Source: Microbulbifer thermotolerans (lineage in GTDB: Bacteria > Pseudomonadota > Gammaproteobacteria > Pseudomonadales > Cellvibrionaceae). From it: a DNA stretch of 64,000 bases. Below are positions 46,799-55,516 of this stretch, one piece after another. Location of the stretch: NCBI RefSeq assembly GCF_900112305.1, contig NZ_FOKT01000001.1, positions 62,001 to 126,000 on the forward strand. The letters run 5' to 3'. The position numbers and the translations under genes are program-made. The notes under the pieces are model-generated. The model was given only the letters and a program-made list of their open reading frames with translations, was not told the origin of the DNA and did no database searches. Position 1 is the stretch's first letter. Each line of letters opens with the position of its first letter.

Positions 46799-47969
46799 AA
46801 ACAAAATTGGACACCCACTAATTGAAAAGTTGATGGGAAGTCTAGTGCCTATTCAGTCTGCTATTGCCAGAGCTTGTTATACGGACAAGTAGACCACAAG
46901 GTCCTGTGTGCAATTGCGCCAAACAGTTTTGTTGGGGCGCAGCAGTCCTTCGCAGAAGCCCGCGATGTTATTTTTCAAGGAAAGGCAAAACTTTAGGAGG
47001 TGATCGGAGGAGATAGATATCGCTCGCAGTCGTGAATACCCTGTGCCCAGCGTTTGCCGAGCTGCTCACAGGCAGAGCGCACTGAATGGGCGGCACCAAC
47101 CAGAGACTTGAAGTGGCTTTCGAAGTTTCGGTTCAGGTAGAGCCAGTGCCGAGGGTCGATCTGTAATCGTTCTCGAATTGGTGGTAGTTGTTCGTCGATA
47201 GCGCCTCGTTTGTCTTCACGAAGGCAATGGCCGCTCCAGTCCACCAACTCCAGATAGTCCTGCAACTGAAACGGCAGTCCCATTGGCATAGGTTTTCGTG
47301 GGTTACCAACGAAGGGGAAGAGTTTTTGTGGCTGTTTGCCATCCTGAGCTTCTGATATACGCCGTTGTATGGAAGTGTGGTCTGGGGTTTCGGGCGTATC
47401 AGCCATTTTGGCCCGGATCGGGTTCAGATCCACATAGGCCATACAGGCAGCCGGGGCCCGCTCGTCGAGCAAAGCCTGAGACTTGAATCTACCTTCCCAG
47501 AAACGACCAGTGCAGCCATCCTCCTGATTGGCTTGCTGCTCGCCATTATGTAGCTACTTCCTCCAGCTGAGCCAGTTCCGCAGCGTGCAAGGCTTCGTTG
47601 CGAGCAAAGCGTTGTGAGAGCGGAGAGCCTTTACAGAGTTGATGCCATCGGTCCACCACCTCGCGCAGTGTCCAGGCTTCAGCCTGTGCTGCATTGATAT
47701 GCAGTACCACATGATAGTGGTTGCTTATGACTGCATAAGCACAGATATCCAATGCAAATATCTCGGACAATTCCAACGGAATGCGCGGCGCACGCAGCGG
47801 GAGGCGCAGTGATAGTAGGGAGTAGCTTCAAGAGAGATCAGGGATTTGCGCGGGAGTCCCATTTTGACTATCCATTCATATGTATGGATGAACAGTATTT
47901 TCGATAAGGTAGAGAATGTTGCAATATGGCTGGCGTTGAAAGCTTTTTGTTTTGTGGGTGTCCATGAAT
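46799..47969 (-). mobile_element. RAYT element copy 2 (degraded)
   Basis: Left end AACAAAATTGGACACCCACT at 46799 and right end GTGGGTGTCCATGAAT to 47969. Between them lie the usual 190-base left segment, a decayed transposase and the 85-base right segment. Inserted into a regulator gene on its left side and beside a toxin tail on its right. Confidence 0.85.
46993..47862 (-). pseudogene. RAYT transposase copy 2, broken
   Basis: Fragments align in order with the intact copies, but the region coding for about residues 29-52 (FLCG to LLEL) is deleted, and a second deletion with a stop removes about 25 codons after LEEVAT. The HUH-type motif reads [10 protein letters not shown] and the tyrosine segment [12 protein letters not shown] is kept. 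C-terminal 159 residues remain open. Confidence 0.85.
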
Positions 47970-47999
47970 CGTGAGCTATTCAAGGACTGCGCGATCTAA
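47970..47999 (+). pseudogene. Very short toxin tail (module 2)
   Basis: After the element end the frame reads RELFKDCAI and stops at 47997-47999. It is too short to identify alone; it is called by analogy with the other modules. Confidence 0.25.
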
Positions 48000-48048
48000 T
48001 TTTTCATCCTTCGAGGTGGATCAAATTATTAAGGCATATAGATAGTTT

Positions 48049-48741
48049 ATGGTCAGGTTTATATTCGTTATTACTCTTTATGCCGCTTGCTTGAATTGCT
48101 TTGGCTCTGTGCTCGTTTCGGACTGCCGATTGGATATAGTTGATGAGGAGCTGTTGGAGATAAATTCACTTAACCCTGCATGGGCATCTGAAATTTCCCA
48201 GTTGGAGTTTTGTATCGAGTTTGGAAAAGAGCGGGTTGTGGCAGGTCTTTCTAGTCCCAAGAAAGTTGACGATGATTTTTATTTGTTAGAAGTCTTCTCG
48301 CCAAGTCTCCTAAGTGAGGAACCAGGTCGGGAGCCTGGAGAGGCGTATTACAGATTATTTGAGTGCCGTAATGGCTGTGAGGGTGGGTATAGGGGCCAGA
48401 CTTATATTCTTATCAGGTCAGCTTATGCTATATACGAAGCTCAGAGAGAGGAACTCTTCGAGCTTTTGGATTTTATTGATTGTGTATCGAACTCTGAATG
48501 TTTGAAAGAGATTTTCAATGAGGCTGGATTTTTTAAAAAAGTCATTAATGGATGGCGCGGGGATATCAAGAAAATACTGGCTGCCAGTGAGTTGAAAGTT
48601 GTTGGGGTTGATCTGGTGGCGCCTGGCGAAAAAGAGGTGGAGATTCAGGTTTCATCTGATATGGGAGCATGGAAGCTTGTATTTGAAAAAGACGTTCTTC
48701 CTAAGAAGAGACTTTTAGAGCTGAACGTTGTGCAGTACTGA
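48049..48741 (+). CDS. Probable exported immunity protein (module 2)
   Basis: A 230-residue protein with a signal peptide (FIFVITLYAACLNCFGSVL). The mature part has five or six cysteines, including DCRLDI, EFCIEF, ECRNGCEGG and DCVSNSECL, which suggests disulfides in the periplasm. No family recognised. Position after a toxin tail and before an IS66 remnant fits an orphan immunity gene. Its 3' end overlaps the antisense IS66 remnant. Confidence 0.55.
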   Translation: MVRFIFVITLYAACLNCFGSVLVSDCRLDIVDEELLEINSLNPAWASEISQLEFCIEFGKERVVAGLSSPKKVDDDFYLLEVFSPSLLSEEPGREPGEAYYRLFECRNGCEGGYRGQTYILIRSAYAIYEAQREELFELLDFIDCVSNSECLKEIFNEAGFFKKVINGWRGDIKKILAASELKVVGVDLVAPGEKEVEIQVSSDMGAWKLVFEKDVLPKKRLLELNVVQY

Positions 48742-48918
48742 GCCCCGCTTCTGGAAGAACAAAAGTAAGCGGTAAATCTATCTCCTCCACACTCTGCGCT
48801 TTGGGTAGTTCTGTAAACACCTGCCTGAGATAGCGGTACGGTTCGTGTCCGTGGAGTTTGGCGGTTTCAATCAAGCTGTAGAGTGTCGCTGAGGCTTTCG
48901 CTCCAGCCTGGCTTTTGG
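48701..48918 (-). pseudogene. IS66-family transposase remnant
   Basis: Minus-strand frame with AGAKASATLYSLIETAKLHG, then EPYRYLRQVFTELPKAQSVE, the well-known C-terminus of IS66 TnpC transposases. The upstream part is missing at the left end of element copy 3 (48921), so that element inserted into or recombined with an older IS66. Confidence 0.8.
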
Positions 48919-48920
48919 GA

Positions 48921-50132
48921 AACAAAATTGGACACCCATCAATTGAAAAATTGGTGGGAAAGCTGCTGCATATTCAGTCCACTATTGCCAGAGCTTGCTA
49001 TTCGGGTAAGTAGAGTCGGCGTCCTGAGTGGAATTGCGTCAAACCGGTTTGTTGTAGCGCAGAAGTCCTTCGCAGAAGCCCACGATGGAGTTTTTCAATA
49101 GAAAGGCAAATCTTTAGGAAGTGATCGGCGGAGATAGATAGCGCTTACAGTCGCGAATACCCTGCACCCAGCGTTTTCCGAGCCGCTCACAGGCACTGCG
49201 CACCGAGTGCGCGGCGCCAACCAAGGACTTGAAGCGGCTTTCGAAGTTTCGGTTCAGGTAGAGCCAGTACCGAGGGTTGATCTGCAACCGTTCTAGAATT
49301 GGTGGTAGTTGTTCGTCGATCGCGCCTCGCTTGTCTTCACGAAGGCAACGGCCGCTCCAGTCCACCAGCTCCAGATAGTCCTGTAACTGAAACGGCAGTC
49401 CTACAGGCATGGGTTCTCGCGGATTGTCAACAAAGGAAAAGAGTTGCTGTGGCTGTTTGCCATCCCGAGCTGCTGATATACGCCGTTGTATGGAAGTGTG
49501 GTCTGAGGTTTCGGGTGTATCGGCCATTTTGTCTCGGATTGGGTTCATATCTACATACGCCATACAGGCAGTCAAGGCCCGTTCGTCGAGCAAAGCCTGG
49601 GATTTAAATCTACCTTCCCAGAAACGACCGGTGCATCCATCCTCTTGATTGGCTTGGCGGGCAATGGACTCATTGAGCATCAGCATAAACCAACAGATAT
49701 CTATCAGCCGTGTACGCCATTCTGCGGCTACTTCCTCCAGCCGGACCCAGTTCCGCAGTGTCCAGGCATCAGCCTGTGCTGCATTGATATGCAGTACCAC
49801 ATGGTAGTGGTCACTCATGACTGCATTGCATAAGCTCAGATATCCAGCGCAAATACCCCCGGCCAGTTCCAACAGTCGATCTTCGATCTACTGCCTTCGG
49901 TGTTTGAAGCAGCGCCCGGTGCGCTCATCCCGGCCACACAGGAATGCGCGACGCACGCAGCGGGAGACGCAATGATAGTAGGGCGTAGCGTCAAGAGAGA
50001 TCAGGGATTTGCGCGGGCGTCCCATTTTCTCCATTTGCGTAACTGTATGGATAAACAGTATTTTCTATGAGGTAGAGAATGTTGCAATATGGCTGGCGTT
50101 GAAAGCTTTTTGTTTTGTGGGTGTCCATGAAT
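48921..50132 (-). mobile_element. RAYT element copy 3 (degraded)
   Basis: Left end AACAAAATTGGACACCCATC at 48921 and right end GTGGGTGTCCATGAAT at 50117-50132. The copy is about 75 bases shorter than intact ones because of a transposase deletion. Confidence 0.85.
49114..50025 (-). pseudogene. RAYT transposase copy 3, broken
   Basis: The start codon region at 50023-50025 is kept, but frameshifts disrupt the first 70 codons, including a small insertion before [12 protein letters not shown] (note Asp in place of the usual Asn). About 35 codons are deleted between AWTLR and LEEVAAEWRTRL. The rest, with AYVDMNPIRDKM and the C-terminal domain, is open to the stop at 49114. Confidence 0.85.
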
Positions 50133-50227
50133 TTTCTTTTCAGGGATTGGAGGCTGCGAATAACCAACAGTGGGCAGGGTTCCTCAAAGCAACAGGAATG
50201 GAGACGGTAGGGCTTACTACCGAGTAA
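50133..50227 (+). pseudogene. Upstream part of module 3 toxin, ended by TAA
   Basis: From the element end an open frame encodes FSFQGLEAANNQQWAGFLKA, then TGMETVGLTTE, and stops at TAA 50225-50227. The very next codons (GTT ATG) continue the module 3 toxin in the same frame. In Rhs-type proteins such a helix normally leads straight into the linker, so the stop is probably a mutation. Confidence 0.5.
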
Positions 50228-50230
50228 GTT

Positions 50231-50974
50231 ATGGCTAAATGGGCAGCTCATGCTTTAGTTGGTGGTGTGATGTCTGTTCTGCAAGGGGGTAAGTTTGGCC
50301 ACGGTTTTGTAAGTGCTGGTTTGACTCAGGCGTTATCTGGCGGGATTAGCAAGATTGGCGGCAGTCCTCAATCTTCAGGTTACTTTAGTGCTGGTAATAG
50401 AGCTTTAAGAATTTTTGCTGCTGCAATTTTTGGTGGTACAGCATCGAAAATTTCAGGTGGTAAGTTTGCAAATGGGGCGGTTACGGGGGCATTCTCTCGG
50501 GCGCTTAACGATGAAGCGCATTCATTTGCACAAAAGAGAGATACCGGCTGGTGGGCTGAGACTAAAGCGTTTGTGAAAGGTGTAATTAGTTATCCCAAAG
50601 ACGTTTTTAGAACTGCGGTTACTGGTGGTAGTGTGGCTTGCGAAGGTTCCTCAACTGCTTGCGCCCAGAGTGTAGAGAATTCTAGGCGAATAGGTAGGGC
50701 TCTTTACGATTACAACAATGACCCTGAAGTTGCTAAACAAGTCGATTTGGCAAACAAACTCGCCACCCAGCAAGTTATGAACGATCCTGTTATTCAATCA
50801 CAGATTGCTGGTAGAGCCACGGTTGCTACGATAGTAGGGACGGGAGGAGTCGTCGGGATGGGCTTAAATGTGATGGCTATAACTGGCGGTGCATTACGTG
50901 CGTCAGAAGCGGGAGGTACTTTTGTTGATGCTTCTAAACTGGTTCAGGGAGCTTTAGGAGTAGACCTAGAATGA
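50231..50974 (+). CDS. Orphan Rhs-type toxin C-terminal module (module 3)
   Basis: A 247-residue fragment of a polymorphic toxin. Residues 1-95 are the linker found before toxin domains of Rhs-like proteins, with two related segments, GGKFGHGFVSAGLTQAL (19-35) and GGKFANGAVTGAFSRAL (77-92). The last 150 residues are the variable toxin part, ending in a glycine-rich hydrophobic stretch (VATIVGTGGVVGMGLNVMAI). No Rhs core is attached. ATG at 50231 follows a stop in the same frame. Its stop overlaps the next gene (ATGA), the typical toxin-immunity arrangement. Confidence 0.7.
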   Translation: MAKWAAHALVGGVMSVLQGGKFGHGFVSAGLTQALSGGISKIGGSPQSSGYFSAGNRALRIFAAAIFGGTASKISGGKFANGAVTGAFSRALNDEAHSFAQKRDTGWWAETKAFVKGVISYPKDVFRTAVTGGSVACEGSSTACAQSVENSRRIGRALYDYNNDPEVAKQVDLANKLATQQVMNDPVIQSQIAGRATVATIVGTGGVVGMGLNVMAITGGALRASEAGGTFVDASKLVQGALGVDLE

Positions 50975-51366
50975 TTAAGAGAACATGCTCAAGTTGCGGT
51001 TCTCCCGCAGCTTTTCCCAAAGCCTTTTTTGCAAGTAAGAGTTTTCCAGTGCAGTGTTGCAACTGCGGTAAGGCGCAATTTAGAAGACATGACGCTTCAA
51101 AAACACTTGCTTACTTAGGTGCTTCTATTGGCTTATTTGCTTTGCTTTTTGTTTATATGGCAAAAGGGCTACAGGTTGCGATTGCGTCTAGTATTGGTTA
51201 TTTGCTTTTGTTATTTGCGGTTTATGTGGCCGAACTGTTTGTTTTTTCCTTGTCTGAATATACAGATGAAGAAAAAAGCAAAGTGATTATGAAGTCCAAA
51301 AAAAATATCTGGATTGCTGTAGTGGTTGTTTTTCTTGGTGCTATTTTTTACGTATTTGATGTGTGA
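50971..51366 (+). CDS. Probable membrane immunity protein (module 3)
   Basis: A 131-residue protein with an N-terminal zinc-ribbon-like cysteine set (CSSC at residues 6-9 and CCNC near 29) and three membrane segments (about 47-65, 69-92 and 110-128). It overlaps the toxin module by four bases. A membrane immunity protein fits a toxin acting at the membrane, in line with the hydrophobic end of the module 3 toxin; this is inference. Confidence 0.6.
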   Translation: MIKRTCSSCGSPAAFPKAFFASKSFPVQCCNCGKAQFRRHDASKTLAYLGASIGLFALLFVYMAKGLQVAIASSIGYLLLLFAVYVAELFVFSLSEYTDEEKSKVIMKSKKNIWIAVVVVFLGAIFYVFDV

Positions 51367-51370
51367 AAAA

Positions 51371-52688
51371 AACAAAATTGGACACCCACTAATTGACATA
51401 ACAAAATTGGACACCCATCAATTGAAAAATTGGTGGGAAATCTGCTGCATATTCAGTCCACTATTGCCAGAGCTTGCTATACGGACAAGTAGACCCGACG
51501 TCCTATGTGGAATTGCACCAAACAGCTTTGTTGTGGCGTAGCAATCCTTCGCATAAGCCCGCGATGTTATTTTTCAAGGAAAGGAAAAACTTTAGGAAGT
51601 GATCGGCGGGGATAGGTAGCGCTCGCAGTCGCGGATTCCGTGGGCCCACCGTTTGCCGAGTTGCTCGCAGACAGAGCGCACTGAATGTGCGGCACCAACC
51701 AGAGACTTGAAGCGGCTTTCGAAATTGCGGTTCAGGTAGAGCCAGTGTCGTGGGTTGATCTGCAGCCGGTCGAGAATCGGTGTCAGTTGCTCGTCGATCG
51801 CGCCTCGCTTGTCTTCACGAAGGCAACGGCCGCTCCAGTCCACCAGCTCCAGATAGTCCTGTAACTGAAACGGCAGTCCCACAGGCATGGGCTCTCGCGG
51901 ATTACCAACGAAGGGAAAGAGCTGCTGTGGCTGTTTGCCATCCTGAGCTGCCGAAACCCGCCGTTGGACGGAAGTGTGGTCTGAGGTTTCAGGCGTATCA
52001 GCCATTTTGGCCCGGATCGGGTTCAGATCCACATAGGCCATACAGGCCGCCAGAGCTCGCTCGTCGAGCAAAGCCTGGGATTTGAATCTACCTTCCCAAA
52101 AGCGACCGGTGCAGCCATCCTCCCGATTGGCTTGCCGGGCAATAGATTCATTGAGCATCCGCATAAACCAGCTGATATCCATTAGCCTTGCTCTCCATTC
52201 TGTGGCTATCTCCTCCAGCCGGTCGAGTTCCGCAGTGTTCAAAGCATCGTTGCGAGCGAAGCGCTGAGAGAGCGGAGAGCCTTTACAGAGTTGATGCCAG
52301 CGGTCCACCACCTCACGCAGCGTCCAGGCTTCAGCCTGCGCAGCATTGATATGCAGTACCACATGGTAGTGGTTGCTCATGACTGCATAAGCACAGATAT
52401 CCAATGCAAATACCCCGGCCAGCTCCAATAACCGATTTTCGATCCACTGCCTCCGGTGTTCGAAGCAGCGCCCGGTGCGCTCATCCTTGCCGCACAGGAA
52501 TGCACGGCGCACGCAGCGGGAGACGCAATGATAGTAGGGCGTAGCTTCGAGAGAGATTAGGGATTTGCGCGGGTGTCCCATTTTGTCTATCCATTTATCT
52601 GTATGGATGAACAGTATTTTCTATAAGGTAGAGAATGTTGCAATATGGCTGGCGTTGAAAGCTTTTTATTTTGTGGGTGTCCATGAAT
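51371..52688 (-). mobile_element. RAYT element copy 4 (intact)
   Basis: Two left ends lie 29 bases apart (51371 and 51400); from the inner one to the right end at 52688 the element is 1289 bases. The left end AATTGGacacccaTCAATT can fold, with a G-T pair. The right end is GTGGGTGTCCATGAAT, preceded by the conserved GTTGCAATATGGCTGGCG segment. Confidence 0.9.
51592..52581 (-). CDS. RAYT-type HUH/Y1 transposase, intact copy
   Basis: A 329-residue transposase of the IS200/IS605-like Y1 family, nearest to REP-associated tyrosine transposases. The catalytic HUH motif is His71-Tyr72-His73 in [10 protein letters not shown], and the nucleophile is probably Tyr183 in [12 protein letters not shown]. 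The C-terminal part (about 210-329) contains PVGLPFQLQDYLELVDWSGR and ends RYLSPPITS. Such enzymes act on single-stranded DNA with hairpin ends. The gene has a full reading frame, with start at 52581 just inside the right segment. Confidence 0.9.
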   Translation of the reverse strand: MGHPRKSLISLEATPYYHCVSRCVRRAFLCGKDERTGRCFEHRRQWIENRLLELAGVFALDICAYAVMSNHYHVVLHINAAQAEAWTLREVVDRWHQLCKGSPLSQRFARNDALNTAELDRLEEIATEWRARLMDISWFMRMLNESIARQANREDGCTGRFWEGRFKSQALLDERALAACMAYVDLNPIRAKMADTPETSDHTSVQRRVSAAQDGKQPQQLFPFVGNPREPMPVGLPFQLQDYLELVDWSGRCLREDKRGAIDEQLTPILDRLQINPRHWLYLNRNFESRFKSLVGAAHSVRSVCEQLGKRWAHGIRDCERYLSPPITS

Positions 52689-52708
52689 CGTTGTTGAAAG
52701 GCGCATAA
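52689..52708 (+). pseudogene. Very short toxin tail (module 4)
   Basis: In the frame that crosses the element end (HES), the sequence continues LLKGA and stops at 52706-52708. The call rests only on its place before an immunity-like gene. Confidence 0.25.
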
Positions 52709-52730
52709 CATCGTTTATGTTGCAGACCTG

Positions 52731-53000
52731 ATGAGCGACAGGGTTGTTGAGACATTATTTGAAAATAGGGATGAGATAAAAAAGAACATTACTAACGTTG
52801 GTGGTCTCTGCAAAGACAAAGATCAGCTAGATCTGAAAAAGATTGCTATAGGTTCTCTATCAGATAAAAATGATTTTACGTATTTGATGTATTTCTCTGA
52901 TGTTAATAGCAAAAATTCTAATTATAAATGCGTAGCTGCTGTTGACATTGATGGAGGCTCAGAAGTCTCAATTGTAGGGGTAGAAGTGTTAATAGACTAA
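52731..53000 (+). CDS. Probable cytosolic immunity protein (module 4)
   Basis: An 89-residue soluble protein without signal peptide, mixed alpha then beta (TYLMYFSDVNSKN, KCVAAVDIDGGSEVSIVGVE). No family recognised. It starts 22 bases after the module 4 toxin tail and ends 17 bases before element copy 5, so it is the only intact gene of its module. The AT-rich codon use is like the other modules and unlike the core chromosome. Confidence 0.5.
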   Translation: MSDRVVETLFENRDEIKKNITNVGGLCKDKDQLDLKKIAIGSLSDKNDFTYLMYFSDVNSKNSNYKCVAAVDIDGGSEVSIVGVEVLID

Positions 53001-53017
53001 TTTTTGTAGAAGGTGAG

Positions 53018-53537
53018 AACAAAATTGGAAACAAAATTGGACACCCATCAATTGAAAAATTGGTGGGAAATCTGCTGCATATTCAGTCCACTATTGCCAT
53101 AGCTTGCTATTCGAGTAAGTAGAGTTGACGCTCCGTGTGGAATTGCGCCAAACAGTTTTGTTAAGGTGCAGCAGTCCTTCGCAGAAGCCCGCGATGTTAT
53201 TTTTCAAGGAAAGGCAAAATTTTAGGAAGTGATCGGAGGAGATAGATATCGGTTGCGAGCAAAACGTTGGGAGAGCGGAGAGTCTTTAAAGAGTTGATGC
53301 CAGCGGTCCACCACCTCGCGCAGTGTCCAGGCTTCAGCCTGCGCAGCATTGATATGCAGTACCACATGGTAGTGGTTGCTCATGACTGCATAAGCACAGA
53401 TATCCAATGCAAATACTCCGGCCAGCTCCAATAACCGATCTTCGATCCACTGCCTTCGGTGTTCGAAGCAGCGCCCGGTGCGCTCATCCCGACCGCACAG
53501 GAAAGCGCGTCGCACGCAGCGGGAGACGCAGCGTGCA
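53018..53537 (-). mobile_element. RAYT element copy 5 (deleted, no right end)
   Basis: A partial left end (53018) is followed 12 bases later by a full left end (53030). The transposase has a large internal deletion, and the right side is cut at the left end of copy 6. Copy 5 and copy 6 are directly adjacent with no module between them. Confidence 0.85.
53222..53530 (-). pseudogene. RAYT transposase copy 5, fragment
   Basis: About residues 20-110 of the transposase ([12 protein letters not shown] ... [10 protein letters not shown], with NHYHVVLHI) are joined directly to the last nine residues, RYLSPPITS. The central catalytic tyrosine and the C-terminal domain are gone, and the N-terminus is cut by copy 6. 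Confidence 0.85.
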
Positions 53538-54825
53538 AACAAAATTGGACACCCACCAATTGAAAAATTGATGGGAAAGCTGCTGCATATTCAGTCCACT
53601 ATTGCCAGAGCTTGCTATTCGAGTAAGTAGAGTTGACGCTCCGTGTGGAATTGCGCCAAACGATTTTGTTGGGGTGCAGCAGTCCTTCGCAGAAGTCCGC
53701 GATGTTATTTTTCAAGGAAAGGAAAACTTTAGGAAGTGATCGGCGGGGAGAGATAGCGCGCGCAGTCGCGGATTCCGTGGGCCCAACGTTTTCCGAGTTG
53801 TTCGTAGGCAGAGCGCACTGAGTGGGCGGTACCAACCAGAGATTTGAAGCGGCTTTCGAAGTTTCGGTTCAAGTAGAGCCAGTGCCGCGGGTCGATCTGC
53901 AACCGCTCGAGAATCGGTCGCAGTTGTTCATTGATAGCGCCTCGCTTGTCTTCACGCAGGCAGCGGCCGCTCCAGTCCACCATCTCCAGATAGTCCTGCA
54001 ACTGAAACGGCAGCCCTACAGGCATGGGTTCTCGCGGATTGCCAACAAAGGGAAAGAGCTGCTGTGGCTGTTTGCCATCCTGAGCTGCTGATATACGCCG
54101 TTGTATGGAAGTGTGGTCCGAGGTTTCGGGCCTATCAGTCATTTTGGCCCGGATCGGGTTCAGATCCACATAGGCCATACAGGCCGCCAGGGCCCGTTCG
54201 TCGAGCAAGGCCTGAGACTTGAATCGGCCCTCCCAGAAACGACCAGTGCAGCCATCCTCCTGATTGGCTTGCTTGGCAATAGATTCATTGAGCATCCGCA
54301 TAAACCAACTGATATCCATCAGCCGTTCGCGCCATTCTGCAGCTACTTCCTCCAGCCGGGCCAGTTCCGCAGCGTTCAAGGTTTCGTTGCGAGCAAAACG
54401 TTGGGAGAGCGGAGAGCCTTTACAGAGTTGATGCCATCGATCTACCACCTCGCGCAGCGTCCAGCCTTTAGCTTGTGCTGCATTGATATGCAGTACCACA
54501 TGGTAGTGGTTGCTCATGACTGCAAAGGCACAGATATCCAATGCAAATACCCCGGCCAGCTCCAATAACCGATCTTCGACCCACTGCCTTCGGTGTTCGA
54601 AGCAGCGCCCGGTGCGCTCATCCCGGCCGCACAGGAATGCACGGCGCACGCAGCGGGAGACGCAATGATAGTAGGGTGTAGCTTCGAGAGAGATCAGGGA
54701 TTTGCGCGGATGTCCCATTTTGGTTATCCATTCATATGTATGGATGAACAGTATTTTCTATAAGGTAGAGAATGTTGCAATATGACTGGCGTTGAAAGCT
54801 TTTTGTTTTGTGGGTGTCCATGAAT
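53538..54825 (-). mobile_element. RAYT element copy 6 (intact)
   Basis: Left end AACAAAATTGGACACCCACC at 53538 and right end at 54810-54825, giving 1288 bases. In this copy AATTGG and CCAATT flank a seven-base loop as a perfect hairpin at the left end. Confidence 0.9.
53729..54718 (-). CDS. RAYT-type HUH/Y1 transposase, intact copy
   Basis: A 329-residue transposase collinear with the copy at 51592. It keeps the HYH motif (71-73) and Tyr183. Differences are scattered (for example AKQANQEDG for ARQANREDG, and AKMTDRPETS), so the copies are similar but not identical and did not arise by very recent duplication. The reading frame is complete, from the start at 54718 to the stop at 53729. Confidence 0.9.
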   Translation of the reverse strand: MGHPRKSLISLEATPYYHCVSRCVRRAFLCGRDERTGRCFEHRRQWVEDRLLELAGVFALDICAFAVMSNHYHVVLHINAAQAKGWTLREVVDRWHQLCKGSPLSQRFARNETLNAAELARLEEVAAEWRERLMDISWFMRMLNESIAKQANQEDGCTGRFWEGRFKSQALLDERALAACMAYVDLNPIRAKMTDRPETSDHTSIQRRISAAQDGKQPQQLFPFVGNPREPMPVGLPFQLQDYLEMVDWSGRCLREDKRGAINEQLRPILERLQIDPRHWLYLNRNFESRFKSLVGTAHSVRSAYEQLGKRWAHGIRDCARYLSPPITS

Positions 54826-54850
54826 CGCAGGGTCAATTAAGGGGCTCCAG

Positions 54851-55513
54851 TTGCAGTCTGGACAGAGTTTGAAGAATTTTGGCAGGGCGGCTATTAGGAT
54901 TACGGTTGCTGGGACTGTGTCTCGGGCTACTGGTGGGAAGTTCGCAAATGGGGCGGCTTATGCCGCGTTCATGATTGCGATTAAAGCTGGAGTTAATGCT
55001 TATAGAGACTCTGTCACTGATAAATTTATCGAGAACAATGTTAAACATTTCGACAGTATGGACACTGATGCCGAGGAAACCGCGCTCCCAGAAGAAACAA
55101 GAAAAGCTTTGTATAGGATAGGAAGGACAAATAGTGGGCATCGCGCCTTTAATACGGCAATTGAAAGTGGTAATTCAGTAAACCTATATAGATATATGGA
55201 CCAGGGCTTTAATTCCTTCATGACCTGGGATTATGAGGATGGGGCAAACGATATTATTTACACCACGGACGTACAAAAGTGGATCGAAGGGAATATACAA
55301 CACGCCATTCCTCAAAGACAGTTGGAAAGCTCAACTCTGGGCTCTCTTTTAGGCCATGAATTTGGCCATACATCATTTGGCGGATCATTGGAAGAAATAC
55401 AAGCCACATCAATTTTTGAAAATGATTATCGACGGACCTATGGGATGCCATTAGTTGATGGCTATGATAAAAGTGCTCCGAGTGGTGTTTGTTTGTATGA
55501 GGAGAGGTGTTAA
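54851..55513 (+). CDS. Orphan toxin module with zincin-type metalloprotease domain (module 5)
   Basis: A 220-residue toxin fragment without its carrier protein. Residues 1-45 are the end of the Rhs-type linker (GGKFANGAAYAAF at 28-40). The rest looks like a zinc protease toxin: HEFGH at 169-173 fits HExxH, and Glu190 in EEIQATSIFENDYRRTYGMP resembles the third ligand region of NleD/M91-like effectors. The first codon is a TTG after stops, so the true 5' end was probably lost to element copy 6. The immunity gene starts 3 bases after the stop. Confidence 0.68.
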   Translation: MQSGQSLKNFGRAAIRITVAGTVSRATGGKFANGAAYAAFMIAIKAGVNAYRDSVTDKFIENNVKHFDSMDTDAEETALPEETRKALYRIGRTNSGHRAFNTAIESGNSVNLYRYMDQGFNSFMTWDYEDGANDIIYTTDVQKWIEGNIQHAIPQRQLESSTLGSLLGHEFGHTSFGGSLEEIQATSIFENDYRRTYGMPLVDGYDKSAPSGVCLYEERC

Positions 55514-55516
55514 AGG

